Origin: Bog-473 sp963809715
Lineage (GTDB): Bacteria > Actinomycetota > Acidimicrobiia > Acidimicrobiales > RAAP-2
NCBI GenBank assembly: GCA_963809715.1
Contig: CAWEKO010000003.1
Coordinates: 1 to 64,000, forward strand
Length of the DNA: 64,000 nt
Reading direction: 5' to 3'
The notes beneath the pieces are model-generated. The model saw nothing but the letters and a program-made list of their open reading frames with translations. It ran no database searches and was not told the origin of the DNA. Shown here piece by piece: positions 19,410 to 27,681 of this stretch (position 1 is the stretch's first letter; each line of letters begins with the position of its first letter). The position numbers and the translations under genes were made by a program.

Positions 19410-19430
19410 CGCTGACGCCTCATGTCAGCG
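19410..19430. promoter_or_regulatory. Inverted repeat over the start codon of the second TetR gene
   Basis: CGCTGAC (19410-19416) and GTCAGCG (19424-19430) form perfect 7-bp arms around seven bases. The ATG at 19422 and the tail of the TACGCT box (19408-19413) lie within it. Position and symmetry suit an autoregulatory TetR operator, but no binding data are implied. Confidence 0.45.
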
Positions 19431-20210
19431 GAACTGCGGGGCGCGGATGCCGCCATGGTCAACCTGGACTTCGAGCCGGTGGCAACGACCGATGGCCGGA
19501 TGGCCGGCGAACGGGGCCGCCAGACCAGGCAACGCCTGCTCGACGCCACCGTCGAGCTGCTCTCGACCACGTCGTGGCGCTCGGTGAAGGTGACCGACAT
19601 CGCGCGGCAGGCCCGTACCTCTCCGGCCACCTTCTACCAGTACTTCGCCAACGTCGAGGAGGCCATCCGCGTCCTGGCCGAGGGCATGGTCGACGAGGCC
19701 GCGCAGTTGGTTGAGCTGGTGGGCGGCGACTGGTCCGAAGAGACGAGCTGGGAGACCGCGTGCACCGTCACGGAGGGCTTCCTGGCCTACTGGGAAGACA
19801 ACCGGGCCGTGTTCCGAGTGGTCGACTTGGCCACCGAGGAGGGTGATCGGGAGTTGCGCGGCATTCGGGTGCGGGCGCTCAACGCCGTCACCGTGGCGCT
19901 GGCCCAGGTCATCGTCGCGGCCTGCCCCTCGTCGCGGGAGGCCGCGGTCCCTTCGACGGCATCGCCGGCCGGCAGCGACCCGATGGCCGTGGCCGGGACC
20001 ATCGTCGCCATGTTCGCCAGCGTCTCGGCCCACCGCTACGGCTTCGAGTACTGGGGCATCCGTACGCCTCACCTCATCGACACCCAGGCGCGCCTGTTGC
20101 ACTGGGCGGTGACCGGGCGGGAGGCGCACGCCGCCCCGTTGCCCGCGACCGAAGCCCCGCCGTCCGCGTCGCTGATCGGCCGCGCGCCGCGCCCGCGCCG
20201 CGTTACCTGA
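19422..20210 (+). CDS. TetR family transcriptional regulator
   Basis: 262 residues. The helix-turn-helix spans about residues 30-75 (RQRLLDATVELLSTTSWRSV, DIARQARTSPATFYQYFANV). The C-terminal ligand domain is longer than usual and ends in a Pro/Ala/Arg-rich tail. TACGCT ends 8 nt before the ATG, suggesting a leaderless mRNA. It is divergent from the KstR-like gene, and its 3' end overlaps the cyclase gene by 8 bp tail to tail. It does not resemble MftR. The ligand and targets are unknown. Confidence 0.8.
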   Translation: MSAELRGADAAMVNLDFEPVATTDGRMAGERGRQTRQRLLDATVELLSTTSWRSVKVTDIARQARTSPATFYQYFANVEEAIRVLAEGMVDEAAQLVELVGGDWSEETSWETACTVTEGFLAYWEDNRAVFRVVDLATEEGDRELRGIRVRALNAVTVALAQVIVAACPSSREAAVPSTASPAGSDPMAVAGTIVAMFASVSAHRYGFEYWGIRTPHLIDTQARLLHWAVTGREAHAAPLPATEAPPSASLIGRAPRPRRVT

Positions 20211-21138
20211 GCGCGACGGGGTTGAGGGGCGACCCGAGCCCCTCGGTCAACGGCATCGGCGTGGCGTCGAGAAAGAAGCTGTAGCGGCCATCTGCCGCGC
20301 AGGCCTCGGCCAGCGGATCGAGGACCCAGTTCTGGCCCTGGGTCAGGCCCATCTCGACGAGGTGGAGCAGATGGACCGGGAGATAGATGTCCTTGTGCTG
20401 GGACGGGAAGACCTCGAACACGAGGGTGTCGGTCGCCACTGCGGCGACGTCGTGCGCGCGGAACCACTCCGCCGTCTCGATGGTCAGGCCGGGCGAGGGC
20501 CAGGTGTAGGCGACGAGATCGCGCCGGTCCGGTGCCAGATGCACCATCTGGCCGGTGCGGACAAGCACGATGTCGCCGGGCGCCACCTCCAGATGGGCCA
20601 GCGCGCTCGCCGCGTCGAGGTCGTCGGGCATGATCGGGTAGCCCGGCTCGAGGACGTCGAGGGCCTTGGCCCGGGCCACATCGAGCAACACGCCGCGACC
20701 GACGACGGCGCCCAGCCGGTGGATGCCGCACCGCGCCGCGCCGTCCTCCGACACGCTCGAAGCCGGGTAGCCGTTGTAGATGAGACCGCCGTAGCTGACG
20801 TGGGCCAGCGCGTCCCAGTGGGTGGCGCACTGGGTGGCCAGGGTCAGGACGTCCTCGCTCGCGCAGATCCAGTCGGGGTCGGGGCTCAACGGCAGGTTGA
20901 CCTGGATCATGGTGCGGCTCGGGTTGACCCGGCCTTCGATGAACCCCACTTGGATGCCCTCGGCGGCCGACAGAGGGAGGCCCAAGGCGAAGGCCTCACC
21001 GCTCGAGACCGATGCCGCCGCCCGTCGGCGCGCCGCGCCGTCGATCAGGTTCAGGGTGCCCAGTTCGTCCTCGACACCCCAGCGGCCCCAATTACGGACA
21101 CGCGCTGCGACCTCGGAGAACGTGTCGGCAACGGGCAC
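20203..21138 (-). CDS. Cyclase family protein (kynurenine formamidase-like metal hydrolase)
   Basis: 311 residues of the putative cyclase family, metal-dependent hydrolases that include bacterial kynurenine formamidase KynB and isatin hydrolase. The metal-binding motif is seen as CATHWDALAHVSYGG, and the later GDIVLVRTGQ is also characteristic. The GTG start at 21138 lies 6 nt after a TAGTGT box. In actinobacteria this subgroup is often found beside NDMA-dependent alcohol dehydrogenases and steroid genes, as here, but its substrate is not established. Confidence 0.75.
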   Translation of the reverse strand: MPVADTFSEVAARVRNWGRWGVEDELGTLNLIDGAARRRAAASVSSGEAFALGLPLSAAEGIQVGFIEGRVNPSRTMIQVNLPLSPDPDWICASEDVLTLATQCATHWDALAHVSYGGLIYNGYPASSVSEDGAARCGIHRLGAVVGRGVLLDVARAKALDVLEPGYPIMPDDLDAASALAHLEVAPGDIVLVRTGQMVHLAPDRRDLVAYTWPSPGLTIETAEWFRAHDVAAVATDTLVFEVFPSQHKDIYLPVHLLHLVEMGLTQGQNWVLDPLAEACAADGRYSFFLDATPMPLTEGLGSPLNPVALR

Positions 21139-21250
21139 GCGCGCACACTACCGCCGGGCGGCCCGGACTCGGTTGTCCCCGGCCGGTCCGGGGGACGATA
21201 CTGAGGGCGCGAGCAGATCTCGCCGCGAAGCCTCAGGGAGGGATTCACAG

Positions 21251-22405
21251 ATGACGACCACGCGTGCGGCGGTGTGCACCGGGCTCAACGAGCCCTGGAA
21301 GACCGAAGAGATCACGATCGACCCTCCGGGCAATCGTGAGGTCCGGGTGAAAATGGTCTGGGCCGGCCTGTGTCACTCCGACGAGCACCTGCGTACCGGC
21401 GACATCAGCCAGACGCCCGAGGTGCTCGAACTGATGGGAGTGAAGTCCATGTTCCCGGTGGTCGGTGGCCACGAGGGCTCCGGCATCGTGGCCGAGGTGG
21501 GGACCAACGTGACCCAGGTGGCGGAGGGCGACCACGTCGCGGTGTCCTTCATCCCCTCCTGCGGGACCTGCCACTGGTGTGCCTCGGGCCGTCAGAACCT
21601 CTGCGACCTCGGGATGATGACTCTGGCGGGCGGCATGATCAGTGACGGGACCTACCGCTATCACCTGGGTGGAGAGAACCTCAACCGCATGGCGCAGCTG
21701 GGCACCTTCGCCGATGAGATGGTCGTCCACGAGAACTCCTTGGTGAAGCTCAACCCCTGGGACAACATGAAGGCGGCTGCACTGATCAGCTGCGGCATCT
21801 CGACGGGCTTCGGTTCCGCAGTGGACCGGGCCAAGGTCCGGCCGGGCGAGACCGTCGTGGTGGTGGGCATCGGCGGTGTCGGTTCGGGTGCCGTGCAGGG
21901 CGCGCGTATTGCCGGGGCGCGTCACATCATCGCTGTGGACCCGGTGCCCTTCAAGCTCGAGAAGGCCCTGGAGGTCGGGGCCACGCACACCGCGGCGTCG
22001 CTGCTCGACGCGCAGATGATGCTGCCCGAGCTGACGATGGGTCGCAACGCGGACGTGGTCATCCTGACGCCCAGCGTGCTCAAGGGCGAGCTCATCGCCC
22101 CGGCCTGCGCCCTGGGTTCCAAAGACGCCCGGATCGTGGTCACGGCCATCGCACCGTTCGATCAGACGGACGTCCAGCTCAACCTGTTCAACCTCGCGAT
22201 GTTCAACCAGGCGCTCCTCGGCACGGTCTTCGGCTCACAGAGCCCCCGGGTGCAGGTGCCCAATCTGCTCAACCTCTTCGAAGCCGGCGAGCTCAAGATC
22301 GACGAGATCATCACGCAGGAGTACTCGCTCGATCAGGTCCAGCAGGGCTACGAAGACCAGGGTGCCGGCAGCATCATCCGGGGCGTGGTCAAGTTCGAGG
22401 ACTGA
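21251..22405 (+). CDS. NDMA/mycofactocin-dependent zinc alcohol dehydrogenase
   Basis: 384 residues of the class III-like medium-chain ADH family that holds NAD(H) tightly and needs mycofactocin (or NDMA in vitro) to reoxidise it. Catalytic zinc: Cys in AGLCHSDEH and His in VVGGHEGSG. Structural zinc: CGTCHWCASGRQNLC. The nucleotide fold has GIGGVGSGAVQGAR. Segments such as MISDGTYRYHLGGENLNRM are typical of this subfamily. Gene context (mftD next, mftF-mftABCE within 5 kb) supports dependence on mycofactocin. It probably oxidises primary alcohols. Confidence 0.9.
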   Translation: MTTTRAAVCTGLNEPWKTEEITIDPPGNREVRVKMVWAGLCHSDEHLRTGDISQTPEVLELMGVKSMFPVVGGHEGSGIVAEVGTNVTQVAEGDHVAVSFIPSCGTCHWCASGRQNLCDLGMMTLAGGMISDGTYRYHLGGENLNRMAQLGTFADEMVVHENSLVKLNPWDNMKAAALISCGISTGFGSAVDRAKVRPGETVVVVGIGGVGSGAVQGARIAGARHIIAVDPVPFKLEKALEVGATHTAASLLDAQMMLPELTMGRNADVVILTPSVLKGELIAPACALGSKDARIVVTAIAPFDQTDVQLNLFNLAMFNQALLGTVFGSQSPRVQVPNLLNLFEAGELKIDEIITQEYSLDQVQQGYEDQGAGSIIRGVVKFED

Positions 22406-22423
22406 CCGCCAGGAGCTTCGTGC

Positions 22424-23596
22424 TCAGGCACCGAGGCCGCGGGTGAATCCCTCGGGGATGACGAGGTCCGACGGGCCCAGGTCGTGGGCCGACGTATGCC
22501 CGAGGCCGAGCATGGCCGATTCGAAGCCGCTGCGCATGAGGTCGAGCACGTTCTCCACCCCGGCTTGGCCGTTGGCGGCGAGACCCCAGAGGTAGGCCCG
22601 TCCGATCATGACGGCGCGGGCGCCCAGGGCGACCGCCTTCACGGCGTCTCCTCCCCGGCGCACACCACCGTCGAGCAGCACCTCGATCTGGTCGCCGACC
22701 GCGTCGGCGATGGCGGGCAACAAGCGGATGGTGGCCGGCGTCCCGTCGAGGTTGTTGCCGCCGTGGTTCGACACCGAGATGGCACTCACACCCGCGTCCA
22801 CCGCACGTTTGGCGTCGTCGAGCCGCGACACGCCCTTGAGCATGAAGGCTCCTCCCCACCGCTCGCGGAGCCAGGCCACGTCCTCCCAACTCGGCGGCGG
22901 CGTTTGCATCCATTCGCCGTAGGCCCCGAAGAACGTCGGTGCCCGCTCGCCCTTGGCCACCATGTTGGGCGTGGTCAGGTCGGGCGCCTTTCCCGTCTTG
23001 GCGAAGGACCAGAACCATCGTGGGTGCGAAAGGGCCTCGGGCGCGAAGTGCAGCATGGTCCGCAGATCCACTGTCTCGGGGATGGTCGGGCTGCCCCAGT
23101 CGCGCCCATGGGAGAACGACCAGTCGAGGGTGGCGATGAGGCCGACCGCCCCGGCCGCCCGGGCCCGTTCGACGCGGGCTTGGATCTGCTCGCGCGATCC
23201 GATCCAGTAGATCTGAAAGAAGGTCTGCGGGTTGGCCGCGACGACATCCTCGATGGGCATGCTGGCGAACGAGCTCAGCCCCATGGCGGTGCCCCGGGCC
23301 GCCGAGGCGCGGGCCACCGCCACCTCGCCCTCAGGATGGACGGCCTGGACCCCGGTCGGCGACACCATGACGGGAAAGGAGATCTCCTGACCCATCACCT
23401 TGGTGGTGAGGTCTCGGCTGGCCGGCTGTCCCGCGACATGGGGAGCGAACCCGAGTTCGCCGAAGGCGGCGACGTTGTCCTCGAGGGTCGTGCCGCGCTC
23501 CGAGCCGGCGATCAGCGCGCCGTACACCGACTTCGGCAGCCGCTTGCGGGCTCGCCGTTGGGCCTCTGCCACTGTCTCGAACCACTTGTTTGCCAT
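22424..23596 (-). CDS. mftD: Pre-mycofactocin synthase MftD (FMN-dependent, lactate dehydrogenase-like)
   Basis: 390 residues of the FMN alpha-hydroxyacid oxidase fold. MftD oxidatively deaminates the AHDP intermediate to create the alpha-keto amide redox centre of premycofactocin. Recognisable segments: MANKWFETVAEAQRRARKRL at the start, VSPTGVQAVHPEGEVAVARA, the catalytic region ISVSNHGGNNLDGTPATI, and FMN phosphate binding in LLDGGVRRGGDAVKA. The ATG at 23596 is where the family begins; an in-frame upstream start adds MFRRGARMVT only. It converges with the ADH gene (stops about 18 bp apart). Confidence 0.92.
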   Translation of the reverse strand: MANKWFETVAEAQRRARKRLPKSVYGALIAGSERGTTLEDNVAAFGELGFAPHVAGQPASRDLTTKVMGQEISFPVMVSPTGVQAVHPEGEVAVARASAARGTAMGLSSFASMPIEDVVAANPQTFFQIYWIGSREQIQARVERARAAGAVGLIATLDWSFSHGRDWGSPTIPETVDLRTMLHFAPEALSHPRWFWSFAKTGKAPDLTTPNMVAKGERAPTFFGAYGEWMQTPPPSWEDVAWLRERWGGAFMLKGVSRLDDAKRAVDAGVSAISVSNHGGNNLDGTPATIRLLPAIADAVGDQIEVLLDGGVRRGGDAVKAVALGARAVMIGRAYLWGLAANGQAGVENVLDLMRSGFESAMLGLGHTSAHDLGPSDLVIPEGFTRGLGA

Positions 23597-23687
23597 GGTG
23601 ACCATTCTGGCGCCCCGGCGGAACACCGTGACCGGGAGACCTTACGCGCCCAGGGCACCCGCCCGGCCGCGCCGGTATGGTTCGCCC

Positions 23688-24515
23688 ATGACCAGCTCGG
23701 ACACCGGTCCTCCTTCGTTGACACCCGAGGCCAAGGCGGCCCGGGCCTCGAGCTTCGGTGATGCCGCCACGCACTACGAGCGTTTTCGCCCGGGTCCGCC
23801 GGCCGCCGCCGTGGAGTGGGTTCTCACTGCCCACGTCCACCGCATCGTCGACCTCGGTGCCGGCACCGGCGGGCTCACCCGCGCGCTGGTGGGTCGGGCC
23901 GACGAGGTGGTGGCGGTGGAACCCGACGACCGCATGCGCGAGGTGTTGCAGCAGACCGTGCCCGCCGCCCGGGCGCTGGCCGGTCGGGGCGAGTCCATCC
24001 CACTCGGGGACGGAAGTGCCGACGCCGTGTTCGCCTCGTCGTCGTGGCACTGGATGGAGCTCGTCCCCACGCTGCTCGAGGTCGGCCGGGTGCTCGCGCC
24101 GGGCGGCGTGCTCGGTGTGATGTGGAGCGGACCCGACCGCGACGCCGCCTTCATTCAGCAGGCACAGGCGCTCCTGGCGGGCGACGGTCCCTCGCCGGTG
24201 GGTGAGCTCGAGGCGGACCTGGCCGCCGCGGTCAACGATCCCTACGGCGCCGACCAGGTACTCGAGATCCCACCCGGGGTTCCCTTCGACCAGCCCGAGA
24301 TGCACAGCGTGACCTGGGACGAGGCTCTCACCGCCGACGACCTCGTCGGGCTTCTCGGCACGTTCAGTTGGGTCATCTTGATGGAGGAGGAGGCGCGCCA
24401 GCGGCTCTTCGACACCGCTCGGCGGGTGCTGCGCGAGGCGCTCGGAGTCGAAGGCGACGTCACCGTCGACGTCGGCTACCGCTGCGACGTGTGGCGAGCC
24501 CGACGCCACGGCTGA
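23688..24515 (+). CDS. Class I SAM-dependent methyltransferase
   Basis: 275 residues. The SAM-binding motif I is IVDLGAGTGGLTRAL, the acidic residue after strand beta2 is in VVAVEPDDRM, and motif IV is ADAVFASSSWHWM. It resembles the generic methyltransferase-11 group with SFGDAATHYERFRPG at the start. It sits between mftD and mftF, 91 bp from the mftD start, and converges with mftF (5 bp apart). TATGGT ends 6 nt before the ATG. A role in methylating mycofactocin sugars, like MftM, is possible from location only. Confidence 0.75.
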   Translation: MTSSDTGPPSLTPEAKAARASSFGDAATHYERFRPGPPAAAVEWVLTAHVHRIVDLGAGTGGLTRALVGRADEVVAVEPDDRMREVLQQTVPAARALAGRGESIPLGDGSADAVFASSSWHWMELVPTLLEVGRVLAPGGVLGVMWSGPDRDAAFIQQAQALLAGDGPSPVGELEADLAAAVNDPYGADQVLEIPPGVPFDQPEMHSVTWDEALTADDLVGLLGTFSWVILMEEEARQRLFDTARRVLREALGVEGDVTVDVGYRCDVWRARRHG

Positions 24516-24519
24516 AAGG

Positions 24520-26067
24520 TCAACTGGGGATCTGGCCCCCCGGGATCGGGGCAGGGACTCCCGGCCCGTTCGTGCCGCCGAGGTCTTCGCGGAGGCCCGC
24601 CGATGACCAGGTCCGCGAACGCCAGGCCACCCGGGGCAGCAGTGGCACAGCCGTGCGCGCCCGGAGGCAACCGACCCAGACTCCCGCGCCGTAGGCCAGA
24701 TCGTCCGCGACGTGGAGAGCGACGTAGCGGGCGGCATCGAGGCTCCCAGGCTCCTCGCCCTGGTCGTGCAGGGCGGGCACCAGCAGGGCCAGGGCAGCCA
24801 GGCGCCGCGTGCGCCGGAGCAACAGTCCGGTCACGAGAAGGGGAGACCAGACCCGGGCGATCCCGGCCAGGGTGGGCACGGCGGCGCGTGCCGTGCCGCC
24901 GCCGGCGATCTTCACCGCCACCGCCACAGGGTTCCGCACCAAGCCACGGAGTCGGTGCGCCAGCACCATGATGGATGCCGCCTGCGCCGTCATGGCCGAC
25001 CCCGGCCGCCGCAGCAGGCTGAGAAGCCAGACGGCGACCGACCAACCCGAAGTTTGGACCGGTGCCATGGCCTCGCCGTGGCGGACGGCGAGCGGCCCGG
25101 CCGAGGTGCCGTAGACGTAACGCCGACCGAGAAACGCGCCCACCGTGGCCGCGCCGTCGTGTGCCACCACGCTCTCCGGTTCGTAGCGGACGTCCCATCC
25201 GGCACCGGCCAGACGCCACTCCAGGTCGACGTCCTCACCTCCCCGCAGTTCGGGATCGAACAACTGGTGCCCGTCGACAACCTCGGTTCGAACCAGGATG
25301 ACGGCGCTGGGTACGAAGGGCACATTGGACCCGGGCCGCACGAGTCCGGGCCGCGCGCCGCGGTTCAGCGACGACCGTACAGCCTCGTAGCGGGCCACGA
25401 TCCTGGATTCGTCGGGCGCCGCCGCGACGATGCGCGGCGCCACGGCGGCCACGAGGGGATCCTCGAAGTGGGCCAGCAACGGTTCCAGCCAGCCCTCGGG
25501 TGGGAGGCAGTCCGAGTCGACGAAGGCCACCACCGGTGTCTCGGTCACCGCCAGCCCGGCGTTGCGTGCCCCGCCCGGCCCGACATTGGCCGTGAGGCCG
25601 ACGAAACGTGTGTCATGACGCAGGCTGAGCTCGCGCGTGGTGGCGGCGTCGCGCGAGGCGTCGTCGACGACGACACAGCGCAGCCCATCGAGGCGCGTGA
25701 GAAGGCGGTCCAACTGGGCCGGCCGGTCTCGCACGGGAATGACGACGGTGACGTCGGATGGGCCGTACGGGGCGCCGCCCGGTTCTGGCGAGAACGCTCC
25801 GGCCGAAATCATTCGGCGGGCGAGGAGCCCCGCCGGCCGCCCGGTGCCGACGCGCTCGCCGCTCCGCCAGCGCTCGATCACTCCGCGGGCCCGCTCGGAC
25901 ACCCGGAACAGGCGGAGCGGGCTCCCGCCGAGGAAGACCGCACCGTCGTCGATGACGGTGGTCGACGGGTCCTGGGCCAGCCGGAACGAAGCGGGCACCG
26001 GGGTCGACGAGCGGGGCGGTGCGGGCCGGAGCGGGTCAGGCCCGGCGGCGTCGCCTGGTGGGTGCAC
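24520..26067 (-). CDS. mftF: Mycofactocin glycosyltransferase MftF
   Basis: About 515 residues. MftF adds the beta-1,4-glucose chain to (pre)mycofactocin. An N-terminal region (FRLAQDPSTTVIDDGAVFLG) resembles the peptide-recognition start of the family. A GT2 glycosyltransferase domain follows, with VTVVIPVRDR, the metal-binding VAFVDSDCLPPEGWLEP and GGEDVDLEWRL. The last ~150 residues hold membrane-associated helices. The GTG at 26067 (VHPPGDAAG) is preferred because the ATG at 26151 would overlap mftA. It is divergent from mftA, 62 bp apart, which places two promoters back to back. Confidence 0.9.
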   Translation of the reverse strand: MHPPGDAAGPDPLRPAPPRSSTPVPASFRLAQDPSTTVIDDGAVFLGGSPLRLFRVSERARGVIERWRSGERVGTGRPAGLLARRMISAGAFSPEPGGAPYGPSDVTVVIPVRDRPAQLDRLLTRLDGLRCVVVDDASRDAATTRELSLRHDTRFVGLTANVGPGGARNAGLAVTETPVVAFVDSDCLPPEGWLEPLLAHFEDPLVAAVAPRIVAAAPDESRIVARYEAVRSSLNRGARPGLVRPGSNVPFVPSAVILVRTEVVDGHQLFDPELRGGEDVDLEWRLAGAGWDVRYEPESVVAHDGAATVGAFLGRRYVYGTSAGPLAVRHGEAMAPVQTSGWSVAVWLLSLLRRPGSAMTAQAASIMVLAHRLRGLVRNPVAVAVKIAGGGTARAAVPTLAGIARVWSPLLVTGLLLRRTRRLAALALLVPALHDQGEEPGSLDAARYVALHVADDLAYGAGVWVGCLRARTAVPLLPRVAWRSRTWSSAGLREDLGGTNGPGVPAPIPGGQIPS

Positions 26068-26076
26068 CAGGCAATC

Positions 26077-26103
26077 TTGGCAGCCCGGGACCGGCGATAG
26101 GCT
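26077..26103 (+). promoter_or_regulatory. Candidate mftA promoter
   Basis: TTGGCA (26077-26082) and TAGGCT (26098-26103) are spaced by 15 bp. A start would fall near 26110, leaving a short leader with the GAGGAGG site before mftA. The spacing is shorter than ideal. Confidence 0.4.
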
Positions 26104-26128
26104 GGGTCTTTGCCCAGAGGAGGTCGGG

Positions 26129-26239
26129 ATGCTGGCTGAGGACCAAGACACGGGAGACGTCGAGGAAGTGTCCGAAGAGGACGTGGACGACCTCCTGGTC
26201 GAAGAGGTCTCGATCGACGGGATGTGCGGGGTCTATTGA
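26129..26239 (+). CDS. mftA: Mycofactocin precursor peptide MftA
   Basis: A 36-residue ribosomal peptide ending EEVSIDGMCGVY. The C-terminal Val-Tyr pair becomes the redox cofactor: MftC decarboxylates the Tyr and cross-links it to the Val, MftE releases the AHDP dipeptide, and MftD and MftF finish it. The N-terminal leader is very acidic (DVEEVSEEDVDDLLVEE) and is bound by MftB. GAGGAGG lies about 7 nt before the ATG. The stop overlaps the TTG start of mftB (TTGA). The C-terminal motif is essentially invariant in the family, so the call is secure. Confidence 0.97.
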   Translation: MLAEDQDTGDVEEVSEEDVDDLLVEEVSIDGMCGVY

Positions 26240-26526
26240 GCATCACCCAGGCGCGGTCGTCCGCCGCGCTCACCCTTGATCAGCCCTGGGGCCTGCATCC
26301 GCAGGTCGCACTGCGTGACGAGTCCTTCGGCGCGCTGGCCTACCACTACGGCAACCGGCGCCTCGTCTTCCTCAAGTCCCGCCTCCTGGTGGAGCTGGTC
26401 TCGTCGCTCGGCGAGTACGACACGGCCGCGGACGCCATTGCGGCGATCGTTCCCGAGGAGCAGCGGAGCGCGTACGGGCGCGCCCTGCACCGACTGGCCG
26501 ATTCGGAGGTGATCGGTGCCCGCTGA
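26236..26526 (+). CDS. mftB: Mycofactocin precursor-recognition protein MftB (RRE)
   Basis: 96 residues in the PqqD-like RiPP-recognition fold. MftB binds the MftA leader and delivers it to MftC. Characteristic patches are WGLHPQVALRDESFGALAYH and RRLVFLKSRLLVELVSSL. The TTG at 26236 overlaps the mftA stop as TTGA, the tight coupling expected; an in-frame ATG at 26224 would lie inside the MftA core codons. Its 3' end overlaps the mftC start by 11 bp. Confidence 0.93.
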   Translation: MSITQARSSAALTLDQPWGLHPQVALRDESFGALAYHYGNRRLVFLKSRLLVELVSSLGEYDTAADAIAAIVPEEQRSAYGRALHRLADSEVIGAR

Positions 26527-27676
26527 CCCCGCTCCGCTGCCCCTGAAGGATCAATTCAGCCGAGGCCTCGACGCACCCATCTGCTTGACCTGGGAGTTGA
26601 CTTACGCCTGCAACCTGGCCTGCGTGCATTGCCTGAGCTCGTCGGGCCGGCGTGACCCCGGCGAGCTGTCGCCTGCCGAAGCGCGCCACATCGTCGACGA
26701 GCTGGTCGACCTCAAGGTCTTCTACGTGAACATCGGGGGCGGCGAGCCCATGCTGCGGCCGGATTTCATGGACCTGGTCGGCTACGCGGTCGACCGGCGG
26801 GTCGGCGTCAAGTTCTCCACCAACGGCACTCGTCTGAGCACCGAGCGTGCCCGCCAGCTGACTGCCCTCGACTATCTCGACGTGCAGATCTCCGTCGACG
26901 GCGCCACCGCACGCACGAACGACGCCGTCCGCGGCGACGGCTCCTTTGCCGCAGCGCGCCAGGCCATGGACAACCTGGCCGCGGCCGGCTTCGGGCAATT
27001 CAAGATCAGCGTCGTGATCACGCGCCAGAACGTGACCGAGCTCGACGCCCTGGCGAGCATCGCCGACTCTTACGGCGCACAGCTGCGGCTGACCCGCCTG
27101 CGCCCATCGGGCCGGGCCGTCGACAGCTGGGACGCTCTTCACCCCACGGCCGAGCAACAGCGTGCGCTGTACCACTGGCTGCTCGAGCGACCGGGAGTTC
27201 TGACCGGCGACTCGTTCTTCCACCTCTCTGCTCTGGGCGAGCCCCTGGACGGGCTCAATCTCTGCGGCGCCGGCCGGGTGGTGTGCCTGATCGATCCGGT
27301 CGGTGACGTCTACGCCTGCCCGTTCGTCATCGACCGGCAATTTCTTGCCGGCAACGTCCGCGATCCGGGCGGTTTCCCCGTCGTCTGGAGAGATTCCGAG
27401 CTGTTCCGTTCGTTGCGTGAGCCTCAGAGTGCCGGGGCCTGCGCGTCGTGCGGGTCGTTCGACGCCTGCCGCGGCGGGTGCATGGCGGCAAAATTCTTCA
27501 CGGGCCTGCCGCTCGACGGCCCCGATCCCGAATGCGTGTACGGCCACGGAGAGGCGGCATTGTCCGCGCTCGAGGCACGGCCCAGCTCGACGCTCGGGCA
27601 TTCCAAGGTGGATCGCCAGGGCGTGCCCATCCCGGTGCCCACGCCCGTGCGTTTCCGGTCGCCGGCGCGGGCCTGA
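26516..27676 (+). CDS. mftC: Mycofactocin radical SAM maturase MftC
   Basis: 386 residues, GTG start at 26516. The radical-SAM cluster motif is C32-NLA-C36-VH-C39, followed by NIGGGEPML. The C-terminal SPASM region has several cysteines (NLCGAGRVVCLIDPVGDVYACPF, CASCGSFDACRGGC) for auxiliary iron-sulfur clusters. MftC performs oxidative decarboxylation of the MftA Tyr and then forms the Val-Tyr carbon-carbon bond. It overlaps mftB and is followed by mftE after 5 bp. All family hallmarks are intact. Confidence 0.96.
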   Translation: MPADPAPLPLKDQFSRGLDAPICLTWELTYACNLACVHCLSSSGRRDPGELSPAEARHIVDELVDLKVFYVNIGGGEPMLRPDFMDLVGYAVDRRVGVKFSTNGTRLSTERARQLTALDYLDVQISVDGATARTNDAVRGDGSFAAARQAMDNLAAAGFGQFKISVVITRQNVTELDALASIADSYGAQLRLTRLRPSGRAVDSWDALHPTAEQQRALYHWLLERPGVLTGDSFFHLSALGEPLDGLNLCGAGRVVCLIDPVGDVYACPFVIDRQFLAGNVRDPGGFPVVWRDSELFRSLREPQSAGACASCGSFDACRGGCMAAKFFTGLPLDGPDPECVYGHGEAALSALEARPSSTLGHSKVDRQGVPIPVPTPVRFRSPARA

Positions 27677-27681
27677 CCGCC

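Noticed and set aside
19422..20210. This TetR gene as the mycofactocin regulator MftR
   Set aside because: Its HTH (TSPATFYQYFANVEEAI) does not resemble MftR, and it is separated from mftA by more than 6 kb.
23688..24515. Calling the methyltransferase MftM outright
   Set aside because: Only its location supports this; the motifs are generic for methyltransferase-11 proteins.
24712..26100. Long plus-strand open frame opposite mftF
   Set aside because: Shadow of the glycosyltransferase gene; the opposite strand has clear GT2 motifs and this frame has none.
26224..26239. ATG at 26224 as the mftB start
   Set aside because: It lies inside the MftA core codons; the TTG overlapping the mftA stop is a better fit, although the ATG cannot be fully excluded.
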